A DNA stretch of 34,522 nucleotides from Deltaproteobacteria bacterium (GTDB lineage: Bacteria; Myxococcota_A; UBA796; UBA2385), in the NCBI GenBank assembly GCA_018401435.1, contig JAGYJW010000063.1, positions 1 through 34,522 of the forward strand, written 5' to 3'. This document shows positions 1 to 6,773 of this stretch, piece by piece (the stretch's first letter is position 1; every line of letters starts with the position of its first letter). The notes below the pieces were generated by a model. The model was not told the DNA's origin, made no database searches, and worked only from the letters and a program-made list of their open reading frames with translations. A program made the translations under genes and the position numbers.

Positions 1-1
1 G

Positions 2-745
2 GCAGAGGAGGCCCTCGCCCTGCTGGCCGACCGCCGCGGGCCCAGCTTCGACTCCGAACCCGGGCTGGGCGCGAATCTCCTGCTTCAAGGCGCTGAAGTG
101 GCCAGTCGCATGGGTCGCAGCGACGCCGTGACCTCGCTGCTGCAGCGGGCGCTGCGCCTGCGCTGCCGGGACCGCGACCCCCGTGGCGCGGTGGGGGTGG
201 TGCACGCCGCCTTTGGCCTGCTGGGCGACGAGGGCCGGCGGGTGATGGAGAGTCTGGAGGGCTTGATTCTGTCGTCGCCGCCGGGCAGCCCGATGGCCCT
301 GACGGCGGCCCTGGCGGCGGGACAGGTGACCGAGGCCCGGTGGTATCCCGCCGATCTGCGCGGGGACCCGGCCAGCCGGCGACGCCAGGAGCGGCTCTAC
401 CATGGCGCTGAAACCGGCGATATCTCAGCGGTATACCAAGCACTTCAGGACGGCGCGGACCCCAATTGGCGGAATCTGCGTGCGCCGGGCCTGCCCACGC
501 CGCTGATGGCGGCGGCCTTTGCCGGCCACCTGCCCGTGGTGCAGCGGCTGCTGGCGGCCGGCGCCCGGCCCAAGGCGCTGAATTGCCAGGGCCAGACGGC
601 CGCCCAGCTGGCCGACGACCAGGGTCACCCCGCCGTGGTCGCCTTGCTCAGTGGACCTTGCGCCCTCGCAGATCGTCCACGCAGCGGCCGTAGCCCCGCG
701 CCACGCCCCGCAGCACCTGGGCCTTCTCCCCGCGGGGGGCCTTGA
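2..745 (+). CDS. Ankyrin-repeat protein, 3' part only
   Basis: The reading frame is open from the first bases of the window, so the gene starts to the left; the GTG at 98 is only an internal in-frame codon. The first ~120 visible residues are Leu/Ala/Arg-rich and helical, without a motif I recognise. The last third holds about three ankyrin repeats, recognisable from GADPNWRN, TPLMAAAFAGHLPVVQRLL and GQTAAQLADDQGHPAVVALL. Ankyrin repeats bind other proteins; no partner can be named. After the repeats comes a Pro/Arg-rich tail of about 30 residues that reads through the 3' end of the convergent glycosyltransferase gene (98 bp overlap, 648-745). That tail is probably non-functional read-through, or the true stop has been lost. 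Ankyrin assignment is firm; the role is unknown. Confidence 0.8.
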   Translation, partial: AEEALALLADRRGPSFDSEPGLGANLLLQGAEVASRMGRSDAVTSLLQRALRLRCRDRDPRGAVGVVHAAFGLLGDEGRRVMESLEGLILSSPPGSPMALTAALAAGQVTEARWYPADLRGDPASRRRQERLYHGAETGDISAVYQALQDGADPNWRNLRAPGLPTPLMAAAFAGHLPVVQRLLAAGARPKALNCQGQTAAQLADDQGHPAVVALLSGPCALADRPRSGRSPAPRPAAPGPSPRGGP

Positions 746-1592
746 ACAGGCCCATGCCCGTGTAGAAGGCGCTGATGCCCAGGTTGGTCCAGGCAAAGGC
801 CGCGACCTCCTTGGGGGTCTTGTCCATATGCTTCTTGAAGAAGTAGAAGCGGCTGTAGATGATGCGGCCCACCCGGTCGCCATAGTTGACGCGGCCGCCC
901 TGGGCGCGCTTGTGGAAGAGCCGGGCGTAGGGGGTGTGGACCAGGGTCCACTTCTTGGCGATGCGATAGGAGAATTCGACGTCTTCGGCCATGGTATAGC
1001 CGGGGAGGAACTCGTCGAAGGTTTCGCCCACCAGGGCCTCTTTGCGGTAGGCCACCCGGCCGGTCGCCGCAACGGGCACCGCCACGGGGCGCGAGGGGTT
1101 CAGCAGCCAGCGCACCCCCCCCGAGGTGCTCATGCTGCTGTGGTCGCCCTCCACCGCGTGGGTGATGCCAAAGGCTTCGAAGTAGCGCTGCCGCCAGCCC
1201 CGCGGCCGGGGGGGGCTGCTATAGGTGCCCAAGACGCCGCCCACCGGCGGGTCAAAGGGCAGATCGAAGGCCTCGAGCATCTTCTCGATGAAGTCGGGCT
1301 CCAGCATCATGTCGTCGTCGAGCAAGAAGACGAAGTCGCCGACCACCTGGCCCAGGCCGATGTTGCGTTGCAAAGAGGTGCCCGGCTCGCTGCGGGTATA
1401 GCGCAGGGCCACCCCGGATCCGTCCAGGGCAGCCTGCAGATCCTTGTCGAGATCGGGCACTGCGCCGGCGTCTACGATCACCAGCTCATGGGCGGGCACC
1501 GTCTGCTGGATCAGGGTGCCCACGAATTCCAGGAGGTCATCCCGTCGGTTCATGGTGGGCAGCAGGATGGAGACCTTGGGGTGGTCACTCAC
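648..1592 (-). CDS. Glycosyltransferase family 2 (GT-A fold)
   Basis: This 314-residue protein has the classic GT2 start, KVSILLPTMNRRDDLLEF, then ELVIVDAG around residue 36-43 for nucleotide binding. FVFLLDDDMM carries the DDD metal/sugar-nucleotide motif at residues 92-94. The C-terminal half has ~TMAEDVEFSYR (about residue 200), which matches the acceptor-side ED motif of GT2 enzymes. It should transfer a sugar from a nucleotide donor to a growing lipid-linked glycan on the cytoplasmic face. There is no membrane segment, so it is likely soluble or peripheral. The start is GTG at 1592. It is the last gene of a minus-strand polysaccharide group (ligase, GT4, sulfotransferase, small membrane protein, GT2). 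Its sugar specificity cannot be read from sequence. Confidence 0.9.
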   Translation of the reverse strand: MSDHPKVSILLPTMNRRDDLLEFVGTLIQQTVPAHELVIVDAGAVPDLDKDLQAALDGSGVALRYTRSEPGTSLQRNIGLGQVVGDFVFLLDDDMMLEPDFIEKMLEAFDLPFDPPVGGVLGTYSSPPRPRGWRQRYFEAFGITHAVEGDHSSMSTSGGVRWLLNPSRPVAVPVAATGRVAYRKEALVGETFDEFLPGYTMAEDVEFSYRIAKKWTLVHTPYARLFHKRAQGGRVNYGDRVGRIIYSRFYFFKKHMDKTPKEVAAFAWTNLGISAFYTGMGLFKAPRGEKAQVLRGVARGYGRCVDDLRGRKVH

Positions 1593-1642
1593 GGCGCGTC
1601 TCGGGGGAGGGGAGGGGGGCCGCAGGAAGGGCCCGGAGGGCT

Positions 1643-2047
1643 TCAGTGGGCGAGCAGCGCGCCCAGGACGACGGCGAGCACAGCGATGGCGCCGTAGACG
1701 TACCAGATGCGGCGCTGGCCCAGCTCCTGGTCGTGCATCGGGCGCTTTCGCTCCTTTCTGCGGCGGGAGCGCACCGCGAATTCTTCAGGGGTCAACCAGA
1801 CCTCTCGGCCGGTGGAGTCCGTGTAGAGTCGGTAGCCCTTCTCTTTGTAGAAGCGCTCGCGCAGCTCTTGCTGCAGCTCGGTGACGGCCACCTGGCGGGC
1901 GCCAGCACCCCGGGCCTCGCGCCGCGCCCGGGCGCTGGCCCGGCGCTCTTCGAGCTGGCGAAGGCGCTGCGCATGCTCCTCTTCAAGCTGCTGGCGCATC
2001 TCCGCTTCGAGGGCGGCGCGCTCTTCGTCGGTCAGGGCCACGGTCAT
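1643..2047 (-). CDS. Small coiled-coil protein with C-terminal membrane anchor
   Basis: This 134-residue protein is not a family I recognise. The N-terminal 55 residues are a highly charged Glu/Gln/Arg helix (EEERAALEAEMRQ-like heptads), very probably a coiled coil. A short segment, YKEKGYRLYTDSTGREVWLT, in the middle looks like a small beta unit. A basic stretch (RSRRRKERKRP) precedes a single C-terminal hydrophobic helix, WYVYGAIAVLAVVLGALLA, so the protein is probably tail-anchored with most of its mass in the cytoplasm. A GGAGG sits directly against the ATG at 2047; the GTG two codons later has better spacing and may be the true start. It sits between the sulfotransferase (16 bp) and GT2 genes in the same direction, which suggests a role in the polysaccharide machinery, perhaps as a scaffold (inference). 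Confidence 0.7.
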   Translation of the reverse strand: MTVALTDEERAALEAEMRQQLEEEHAQRLRQLEERRASARARREARGAGARQVAVTELQQELRERFYKEKGYRLYTDSTGREVWLTPEEFAVRSRRRKERKRPMHDQELGQRRIWYVYGAIAVLAVVLGALLAH

Positions 2048-2063
2048 CCTCCGGCCGGGGTCG

Positions 2064-3044
2064 TCATCGGGGCTTCCACGGGCTCAGGTCGCGGTCGAGC
2101 AGGGCTTCGAGCGCCTCGATCTCGGGCAGCAGGGTGCGCTGCAGGCGCGCCTTGACGGCCGGATCCATGGGGGCCCGATCCGCATAGATGATATTGCCCC
2201 GCCGCAAGGCCCGAATGGCCAGCCCCACGCCGGGAATGGGGGCGGGGTCTACGCCTTCGAGGACCCGCCGCTGAGAGGGCTGGTTGACGAATCGGCGGAT
2301 GGCCGCCGAGCGCACCGTGCGGTTGCTGTTGCGCGACCGCTGGCTGGCGGCCAGGACCTCGTCCTTGCCGGCAAAGTCGACGTTGAGGCCCAAGAAGCGC
2401 AGCACCGCGTCAAAGACCTGGGCAGAGTCGTCTCGGAAATCGTCGTTGATCAGCACCATCACGCGATCCCGACCGAATGCCTCGAACCAGCGCTGCACCT
2501 GGGCGGCATAGCGGGTGTGGGCCCGGTAGGCGGTTGCGTTGGCGGGGATGCTGTAGGGGGGCAGGCGCCGACCCTCGGCCCGGTCGGGCTCGGCGTCGAG
2601 GGCCTCTTGAAAGTCCACGATATCCTCGTCGCCGGTAAAGACGAGGTGGCTGTGCAAGGAGTGCAGCCAGCTGGTGGGCTCGCGCAACATGAGCAGGATG
2701 CGCGGTTCGGCGGTGTTGTTGGCGGCGCAGAAGGCCTTGACCTCGCCCGCGGCCCGCTCGCTGATGAGCATCCAGGTGCTGGCCTCTCCCACCCGGGTGG
2801 CGGTGCCGGCGCCGTGAAAGTGCTCCAGGTAGTTTTCGAGGCTGCGGGGCGGGTCGTGGTAGCGCAGGTCCGCGCCAAAATAGTGCAGCTCTTTGCGGGC
2901 CATGAACAGGTCGGGGTGGCCCGACAGGTAGCTGTCCAGCAGCCCGGACCCCGAGCGGGGGTGGCCGATGAAGAAGGTGTCGGGCGGCCGGGGTGCGCCG
3001 TGGCGCAGGCGGCGCATCGCCGAAAGCAGAGAGGGCAGGGGCAT
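2064..3044 (-). CDS. Sulfotransferase (PAPS-dependent)
   Basis: The protein has 326 residues. TFFIGHPRSGSGLLDSYL (about residues 23-40) is the 5'-phosphosulfate-binding loop of cytosolic/Golgi-type sulfotransferases. It is followed by KELHYF at 51-56, typical of carbohydrate sulfotransferases. RILLMLREPTSWLHSLHSHL (about 115-134) matches the 3'-phosphate-binding region. The expected reaction moves sulfate from PAPS to a hydroxyl or amino group of an acceptor, here most likely a sugar because the gene lies inside a polysaccharide cluster. The open frame extends upstream to 3404, but the ATG at 3044 overlaps the stop of the preceding GT4 gene as TGATG and places the PAPS loop at the usual distance from the N-terminus. 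It is probably translated by coupling to the GT4. Family assignment is strong; the acceptor is inferred. Confidence 0.88.
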   Translation of the reverse strand: MPLPSLLSAMRRLRHGAPRPPDTFFIGHPRSGSGLLDSYLSGHPDLFMARKELHYFGADLRYHDPPRSLENYLEHFHGAGTATRVGEASTWMLISERAAGEVKAFCAANNTAEPRILLMLREPTSWLHSLHSHLVFTGDEDIVDFQEALDAEPDRAEGRRLPPYSIPANATAYRAHTRYAAQVQRWFEAFGRDRVMVLINDDFRDDSAQVFDAVLRFLGLNVDFAGKDEVLAASQRSRNSNRTVRSAAIRRFVNQPSQRRVLEGVDPAPIPGVGLAIRALRRGNIIYADRAPMDPAVKARLQRTLLPEIEALEALLDRDLSPWKPR

Positions 3045-4168
3045 CAGGCGACCTCGTCGAGCAGGGTCTGCCATAGCGCCCGGACCTGGCCCACGACGAC
3101 ATCGGCATCGAAGAGGCGGCGCGCGCGATCCAGCCCCGCCTGGCCGAGAATGCGCGCATAGGCACCATCTCCGAGCAGTCGCCGCAGGGCGGCGCTGAGT
3201 CCGGCAACATCGCCCGGTGGCACCAAGGCGCCGGTCTGGCCATCGATCACGGCCTCGGGGATGCCGGCGATGGGGGTGCTGAGCACGGGCAGGCCGGCGG
3301 CCATGGCCTCCAGCACGCTCATCGGCAGGCCCTCGTGGTAGCTCGGCAGGCAATAGACCGAGGCCCCCGCGAATTCCGCCTGCTTGGCCTCGCCGCTCAC
3401 CCAACCCAAGACATCGGCCGAGCCAGCGACGCCGCGGTCGGCGAGCCGCGCCTTGAGGCCCGCGACATCGCCGTTGCCGCCGAAGCGGAAGCGGGCGCCG
3501 GGCACCTGCGCCAGCACCGCGGGCATGGCGTCCACCAGGTCAAAGGTGCCCTTGCGGTCGCCAATCTCGCCCATGAACAGGCAGACGGGAGCGGCCGTGG
3601 CGGGCCGGGGGGCGGCGCCTTTGTCGATGGCGACGGGGTTGTAGATGACCTCCAGGCGGATGCCATCGCCGCAGAGCTGGCGCAGGGTGCGGGCCATGGC
3701 CTCGCTGAGCACCACCACCCGGTGCACCCGGCCAAAGACGTGCTTCATCGCCGCGCGATGCTGGGGACCCGCCGCGGCGAAGCCCTCCAGATCCGGCGCG
3801 TGCACATGGGCCACCACCCGCAACCCAACGGCGAGGGCTTGCTCGATATAGAGCGCCTTTCGGTAGAAGCTGGTGTGGTAGCTGAGGTGCACATGCACCA
3901 GGTCGGGTCGCCAACCCCGGGCCAGACGCCCCATGAAGCGGGCCTGCTGGCCGGCCATATGGGCGGCCTTGACCGCGCGGCTGCCCTCTTTCATGGTGGG
4001 GAAATACTCGATGTCCACGCCGGCCATGGCCGGGGACGCCAGCCAGGCGGTGGCCACGCTCGCGATTCCGCCCCGGGCCTGCCGTTCCGGGCCGAGGATC
4101 ACGACCCGGGGCGGGGAGCTGCTGGGATCCTCCGCTGACAGGGCGCCTCCTGCGGCCGGGGGCGCCAT
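3044..4168 (-). CDS. Glycosyltransferase family 4 (GT-B fold)
   Basis: This 374-residue protein has an N-terminal Rossmann half starting RVVILGPERQARGGIASVA (the glycine loop of GT-B enzymes), then PDLVHVHLSYH and VVAHVHAPD. The C-terminal half holds FMGEIGDRKG and the donor-binding E-x7-E motif, EGLPMSVLE, with glutamates at 279 and 287. It is a retaining GT4 enzyme that uses a nucleotide sugar to extend a lipid-linked glycan at the cytoplasmic membrane face. An AGGAG lies just before the ATG at 4168. Its stop codon overlaps the start of the sulfotransferase gene (TGATG), so the two are co-translated and may act on the same sugar unit. Length and motifs are complete. The exact sugar and linkage cannot be told. 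Confidence 0.92.
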   Translation of the reverse strand: MAPPAAGGALSAEDPSSSPPRVVILGPERQARGGIASVATAWLASPAMAGVDIEYFPTMKEGSRAVKAAHMAGQQARFMGRLARGWRPDLVHVHLSYHTSFYRKALYIEQALAVGLRVVAHVHAPDLEGFAAAGPQHRAAMKHVFGRVHRVVVLSEAMARTLRQLCGDGIRLEVIYNPVAIDKGAAPRPATAAPVCLFMGEIGDRKGTFDLVDAMPAVLAQVPGARFRFGGNGDVAGLKARLADRGVAGSADVLGWVSGEAKQAEFAGASVYCLPSYHEGLPMSVLEAMAAGLPVLSTPIAGIPEAVIDGQTGALVPPGDVAGLSAALRRLLGDGAYARILGQAGLDRARRLFDADVVVGQVRALWQTLLDEVA

Positions 4169-4216
4169 GCCCCATCTCCTGTCTTGTAACCTGCTGTGCG
4201 ACGGGACGCGCGGGCT

Positions 4217-5215
4217 TCAGCGGCCCGGAGGCAGGGCGGCCAGGCTCCGCCAGGCGTCGATCTCGGCAGGCAAGGCCTCGCCGCTGAGCACCAGGGCCTC
4301 CAGGGCGTCGCGCTGGGCCTCCAGCCGCCCGCCCTGGCCGTGGGCGACGATGAGCAGGCGCAGCAGGCCGGTATCGCCAGGATTGCGCTGCTGCTCGGCC
4401 TCCAAGCGGGCCAGGGCCTGCCGGTCTCCGGCGAGGGCGCCGGCGTGGTCCAGGCCGCGCCGGGCCTCGGCCAGCTCGCTGTCGGTGCAGCTGGCCTGGG
4501 CGCGGCGGAAGGCCCGCATGGCCGCAGCGCTGTCCCCGGTGAGGTTGGCGGCCTGTCCAGTGAAGAGGTGGGCGCGGCAGGCCGGCTTGGGCACCGCCCG
4601 CAGCACCACCAGGGCCCGCGCCCCTTCGCCCCAGGCCACCAGCCAGCGGCCATAGGCCACGCCGGTGGCGGGATCGAGGGCCACGGCCCGCTCGAAGAGG
4701 CCCTCGGCGAAGGCGCGGTCCCCGCCTGCAGCCAACAAGGCGCCGCCATCGCGCAGGCGATCCGCGCGATCGGGCAGCAGGCGATCGGCCATGCGGGCCG
4801 GCTCGGCCTCCTCGGCCAAGGCCTGCGCGATGAGGGGCCGGGCGTCGTCCTTGCCGGGCAGGTTGAGGGCGAGGCCGGCGCCAGGCCGCCCGCCCCGTCG
4901 GCGTCGCCGGCCAGCCGGGCGATGCGGGCCCCGCAGCCAGCCCGCCGGAGCGCTGGGGTAGGCCAGAAGCGCCGCCTCCGCCGCCGCTGCCGCCTCAGCC
5001 CGCTCGCCCTGGCCCAACAAGCTGCGGGCCAACAGCAGGGCCGCGCCGGCGTCCAGGGGGCGCCGGGCCAGCACCGAGCGGCTGGCAGCCTCGGCCTGAA
5101 TGAGCGCTGGGTGCGGATCGTCGCCGGCTTCTTTCGCGGCGACGGCCTGGGCCCAGGCCTGCTCGGCCCGCAGCCGCGCGGGCGCAGGATCGGCCCAGGC
5201 CGCCTCGGGGGCCAC
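4217..5215 (-). CDS. TPR-type C-terminal part of a frameshifted O-antigen ligase-like gene
   Basis: The 332-residue frame is Ala/Leu-rich with repeated helical pairs such as RAHLFTGQAANLTGD and AEGLFERAVALDPATGVAYG, which fit tetratricopeptide repeats. I do not think it is a separate gene. Just upstream, in the same frame, the sequence reads GWLLNQVAPEAAW, and this joins directly to the end of the membrane protein at 5221 if one base is changed in the C5 run at 5232-5236. O-antigen ligases with a TPR tail are a known architecture. Inside this frame the segment RGPHRPAGRRRRRGGRPG (about 4880-4935) is unlike the rest; the alternative frame there gives RIARLAGDADGAGGLAP, so two further compensating shifts are likely. 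The intact protein would carry these repeats on the side opposite or next to the last membrane helix. Confidence 0.6.
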   Translation of the reverse strand: MAPEAAWADPAPARLRAEQAWAQAVAAKEAGDDPHPALIQAEAASRSVLARRPLDAGAALLLARSLLGQGERAEAAAAAEAALLAYPSAPAGWLRGPHRPAGRRRRRGGRPGAGLALNLPGKDDARPLIAQALAEEAEPARMADRLLPDRADRLRDGGALLAAGGDRAFAEGLFERAVALDPATGVAYGRWLVAWGEGARALVVLRAVPKPACRAHLFTGQAANLTGDSAAAMRAFRRAQASCTDSELAEARRGLDHAGALAGDRQALARLEAEQQRNPGDTGLLRLLIVAHGQGGRLEAQRDALEALVLSGEALPAEIDAWRSLAALPPGR

Positions 5216-5220
5216 CTGGT

Positions 5221-6678
5221 TCAGCAGCCAGCCCCCGGCGCCAGGGCCGCCAGCAGGACCAGCAAGAGACCCAGGCCACGCACCTGGGCCCGCTGCGCCG
5301 GGGGTGTGGGCGCGCGGGCGCCTCCTCTCGGCCAGCCGAGGCCACCAGCACCCCCATCACCAGCGCGAGCAGGGTGGCCAGGGCGCCGATGCGCAGGGGG
5401 AAATCCCACATGGCACCCAACACCAGGGCGACCGCAGCCCCCAGCCAGCCCGCCAGCAGGCTGCGGCGGCGGCCCGGGGGCAGGGTGGCGGCCCGCTTCA
5501 GGGCCAGCAGCCCCGGCACGACCAGCACGCCCACCCAGAGCAGCCCGATCAGCACACCATTCTCCACCAGGACCTGCAGCAGCTCCTGGTGCGCGTGTTC
5601 GGGCAGCGCGAATTCCGGGCTGCGCTTCATCACCGTGTGGGCGTCGCCATAGCCACCCAGGCCCACCCCCAACCAAGGCGCCCCCCGCAAGGCCAGCAGG
5701 CCGTCCGCCCACAGCTCCAGCCGGGACCCGAAGGCGTCGTGGTGCACCGAGCCGGGCAGCAGGCGCTCGCTGAGGCTGGTGACCGTGCGCCGCAAGCCCA
5801 GGGCCAGGCCCCCGCCCAGGCCCAACAGCCCCAGGGCCACCAGGGGCAGGGGCGACCCGGGCGCCTCCCAGCACCGCGGCAAAGACCGCCGCCGCCACCA
5901 GGCCCTCCACCAGCGCACCCCGGCTGCCTGTGGCCACCAGCCCCACCGCCAGCAGCAGGGCCGCGCCCACGCCCAGCGCCCGCCACTCCTTGCGGGGCCG
6001 CAGCGCCAGGGATCCGGCCAGCGGCAGGGCGGCTGCCAGCAAGATACCCGCGTGATTGGGGTTCACCAGGCTGCCGAAAAAGGGCTCCCGGGCCCCGCCT
6101 TCCACCGACGACAGCCAATAGATGGCCTGCGCGCCGCCAGCGCGCTGGGCGAGGCCCAGCAGCACCAGCGCGACGCCCGATGCCACCACCCCCACCGCCA
6201 GGCGCAGCTGCCGTCTCCGGCTGCGTGCGCTCAGGGCAACCCCCATCGAAAAGAGCAGGAGAGAGGCCGCGAATCCAATGCTCGACAGGACCCTTGAGGG
6301 CGCCAGGGCCAGGCTGTGTTCGCGCTGGCCCGCCAGGGCGAGCACGGCGTCCAGTGCGGGCGCGAAGCCCGGCTGCCACGCGGCCCGTCCGGCATGGGAC
6401 AGGGGCACCAGGCTGATCAAGCCCAGGCCGAGGGCCAGCACGGCCGGCGCCAGGGTGAGGATCACCGCGGGCGTGCCCGCCCGATCCCGGGGCACCGTCC
6501 ACAGGGCATGGGCCCCGACGGCCGCGCAGAGCAGGGCCAGCAGCAGCCGGGGCCCCGGGTGCACCGCCCCAAAGGCCAGCAGGGCGACCGGCAGGGGCAG
6601 CGTGAGCAGCCAGCCCACCCGCCGCGAGTCGCGGGCCCCCGAGCCGCTCCCCGATTCCGGACCGGAAGCCATGCTCAC
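5221..6678 (-). CDS. O-antigen ligase / polymerase (Wzy_C) membrane protein, frameshifted
   Basis: The first ~270 residues are a clean polytopic membrane protein with about seven hydrophobic helices. They carry the family signatures VNPNHAGILLAAAL and LVATGSRGALVEG. From about 5865 this frame turns into Gly/Pro/Arg nonsense, while the overlapping frame (within 4995-5918) continues the protein perfectly: PLPLVALGLLGLGGGLALGL, later PEHAHQELLQVLVENGVL and the last helices. Near 5307 (a CCCCC run) the original frame resumes with VRGLGLLLVLLAALAP. The real protein therefore needs two corrections here plus one at 5232-5236 to join the TPR tail. The enzyme would polymerise or ligate undecaprenyl-linked glycans on the periplasmic face. 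The start is GTG at 6678 with GGAGGT 8 bases before it; ATG at 6672 is an alternative. Either a pseudogene or consensus errors. Confidence 0.7.
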   Translation of the reverse strand: MSMASGPESGSGSGARDSRRVGWLLTLPLPVALLAFGAVHPGPRLLLALLCAAVGAHALWTVPRDRAGTPAVILTLAPAVLALGLGLISLVPLSHAGRAAWQPGFAPALDAVLALAGQREHSLALAPSRVLSSIGFAASLLLFSMGVALSARSRRRQLRLAVGVVASGVALVLLGLAQRAGGAQAIYWLSSVEGGAREPFFGSLVNPNHAGILLAAALPLAGSLALRPRKEWRALGVGAALLLAVGLVATGSRGALVEGLVAAAVFAAVLGGARVAPAPGGPGAVGPGRGPGPGLAAHGHQPQRAPAARLGAPRRLRVPAGAVGGRPAGLAGGALVGGGPGWLWRRPHGDEAQPGIRAARTRAPGAAAGPGGEWCADRAALGGRAGRAGAAGPEAGRHPAPGPPPQPAGGLAGGCGRPGVGCHVGFPPAHRRPGHPARAGDGGAGGLGWPRGGARAPTPPAQRAQVRGLGLLLVLLAALAPGAGC

Positions 6679-6773
6679 GGTATGTTACCTCCTCGGTTGC
6701 CGCGAAACGGATGTGGCCGCACCTCGCCCCTAACGCCGCGCCCGCCGGGCCACCCCAGGAACCGCAGGACCGC
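6679..6773. promoter_or_regulatory. Divergent intergenic region between ligase-like and autokinase genes
   Basis: The two halves of the polysaccharide locus point away from each other from this 95-bp gap, so promoters for both must lie here or inside the neighbouring gene starts. On the minus strand a GGAGGTAAC ribosome site precedes the ligase-like gene. On the plus strand CAGGACCGC precedes the ATG at 6774. I see no convincing -35/-10 pair or operator palindrome. If the autokinase starts at the alternative ATG at 6711, the gap shrinks to 32 bp. Confidence 0.35.

Noticed and set aside
3045..3404. N-terminal extension of the sulfotransferase frame
   Set aside because: It overlaps the GT4 C-terminus, is low-complexity, and the TGATG-coupled ATG gives the normal family length.
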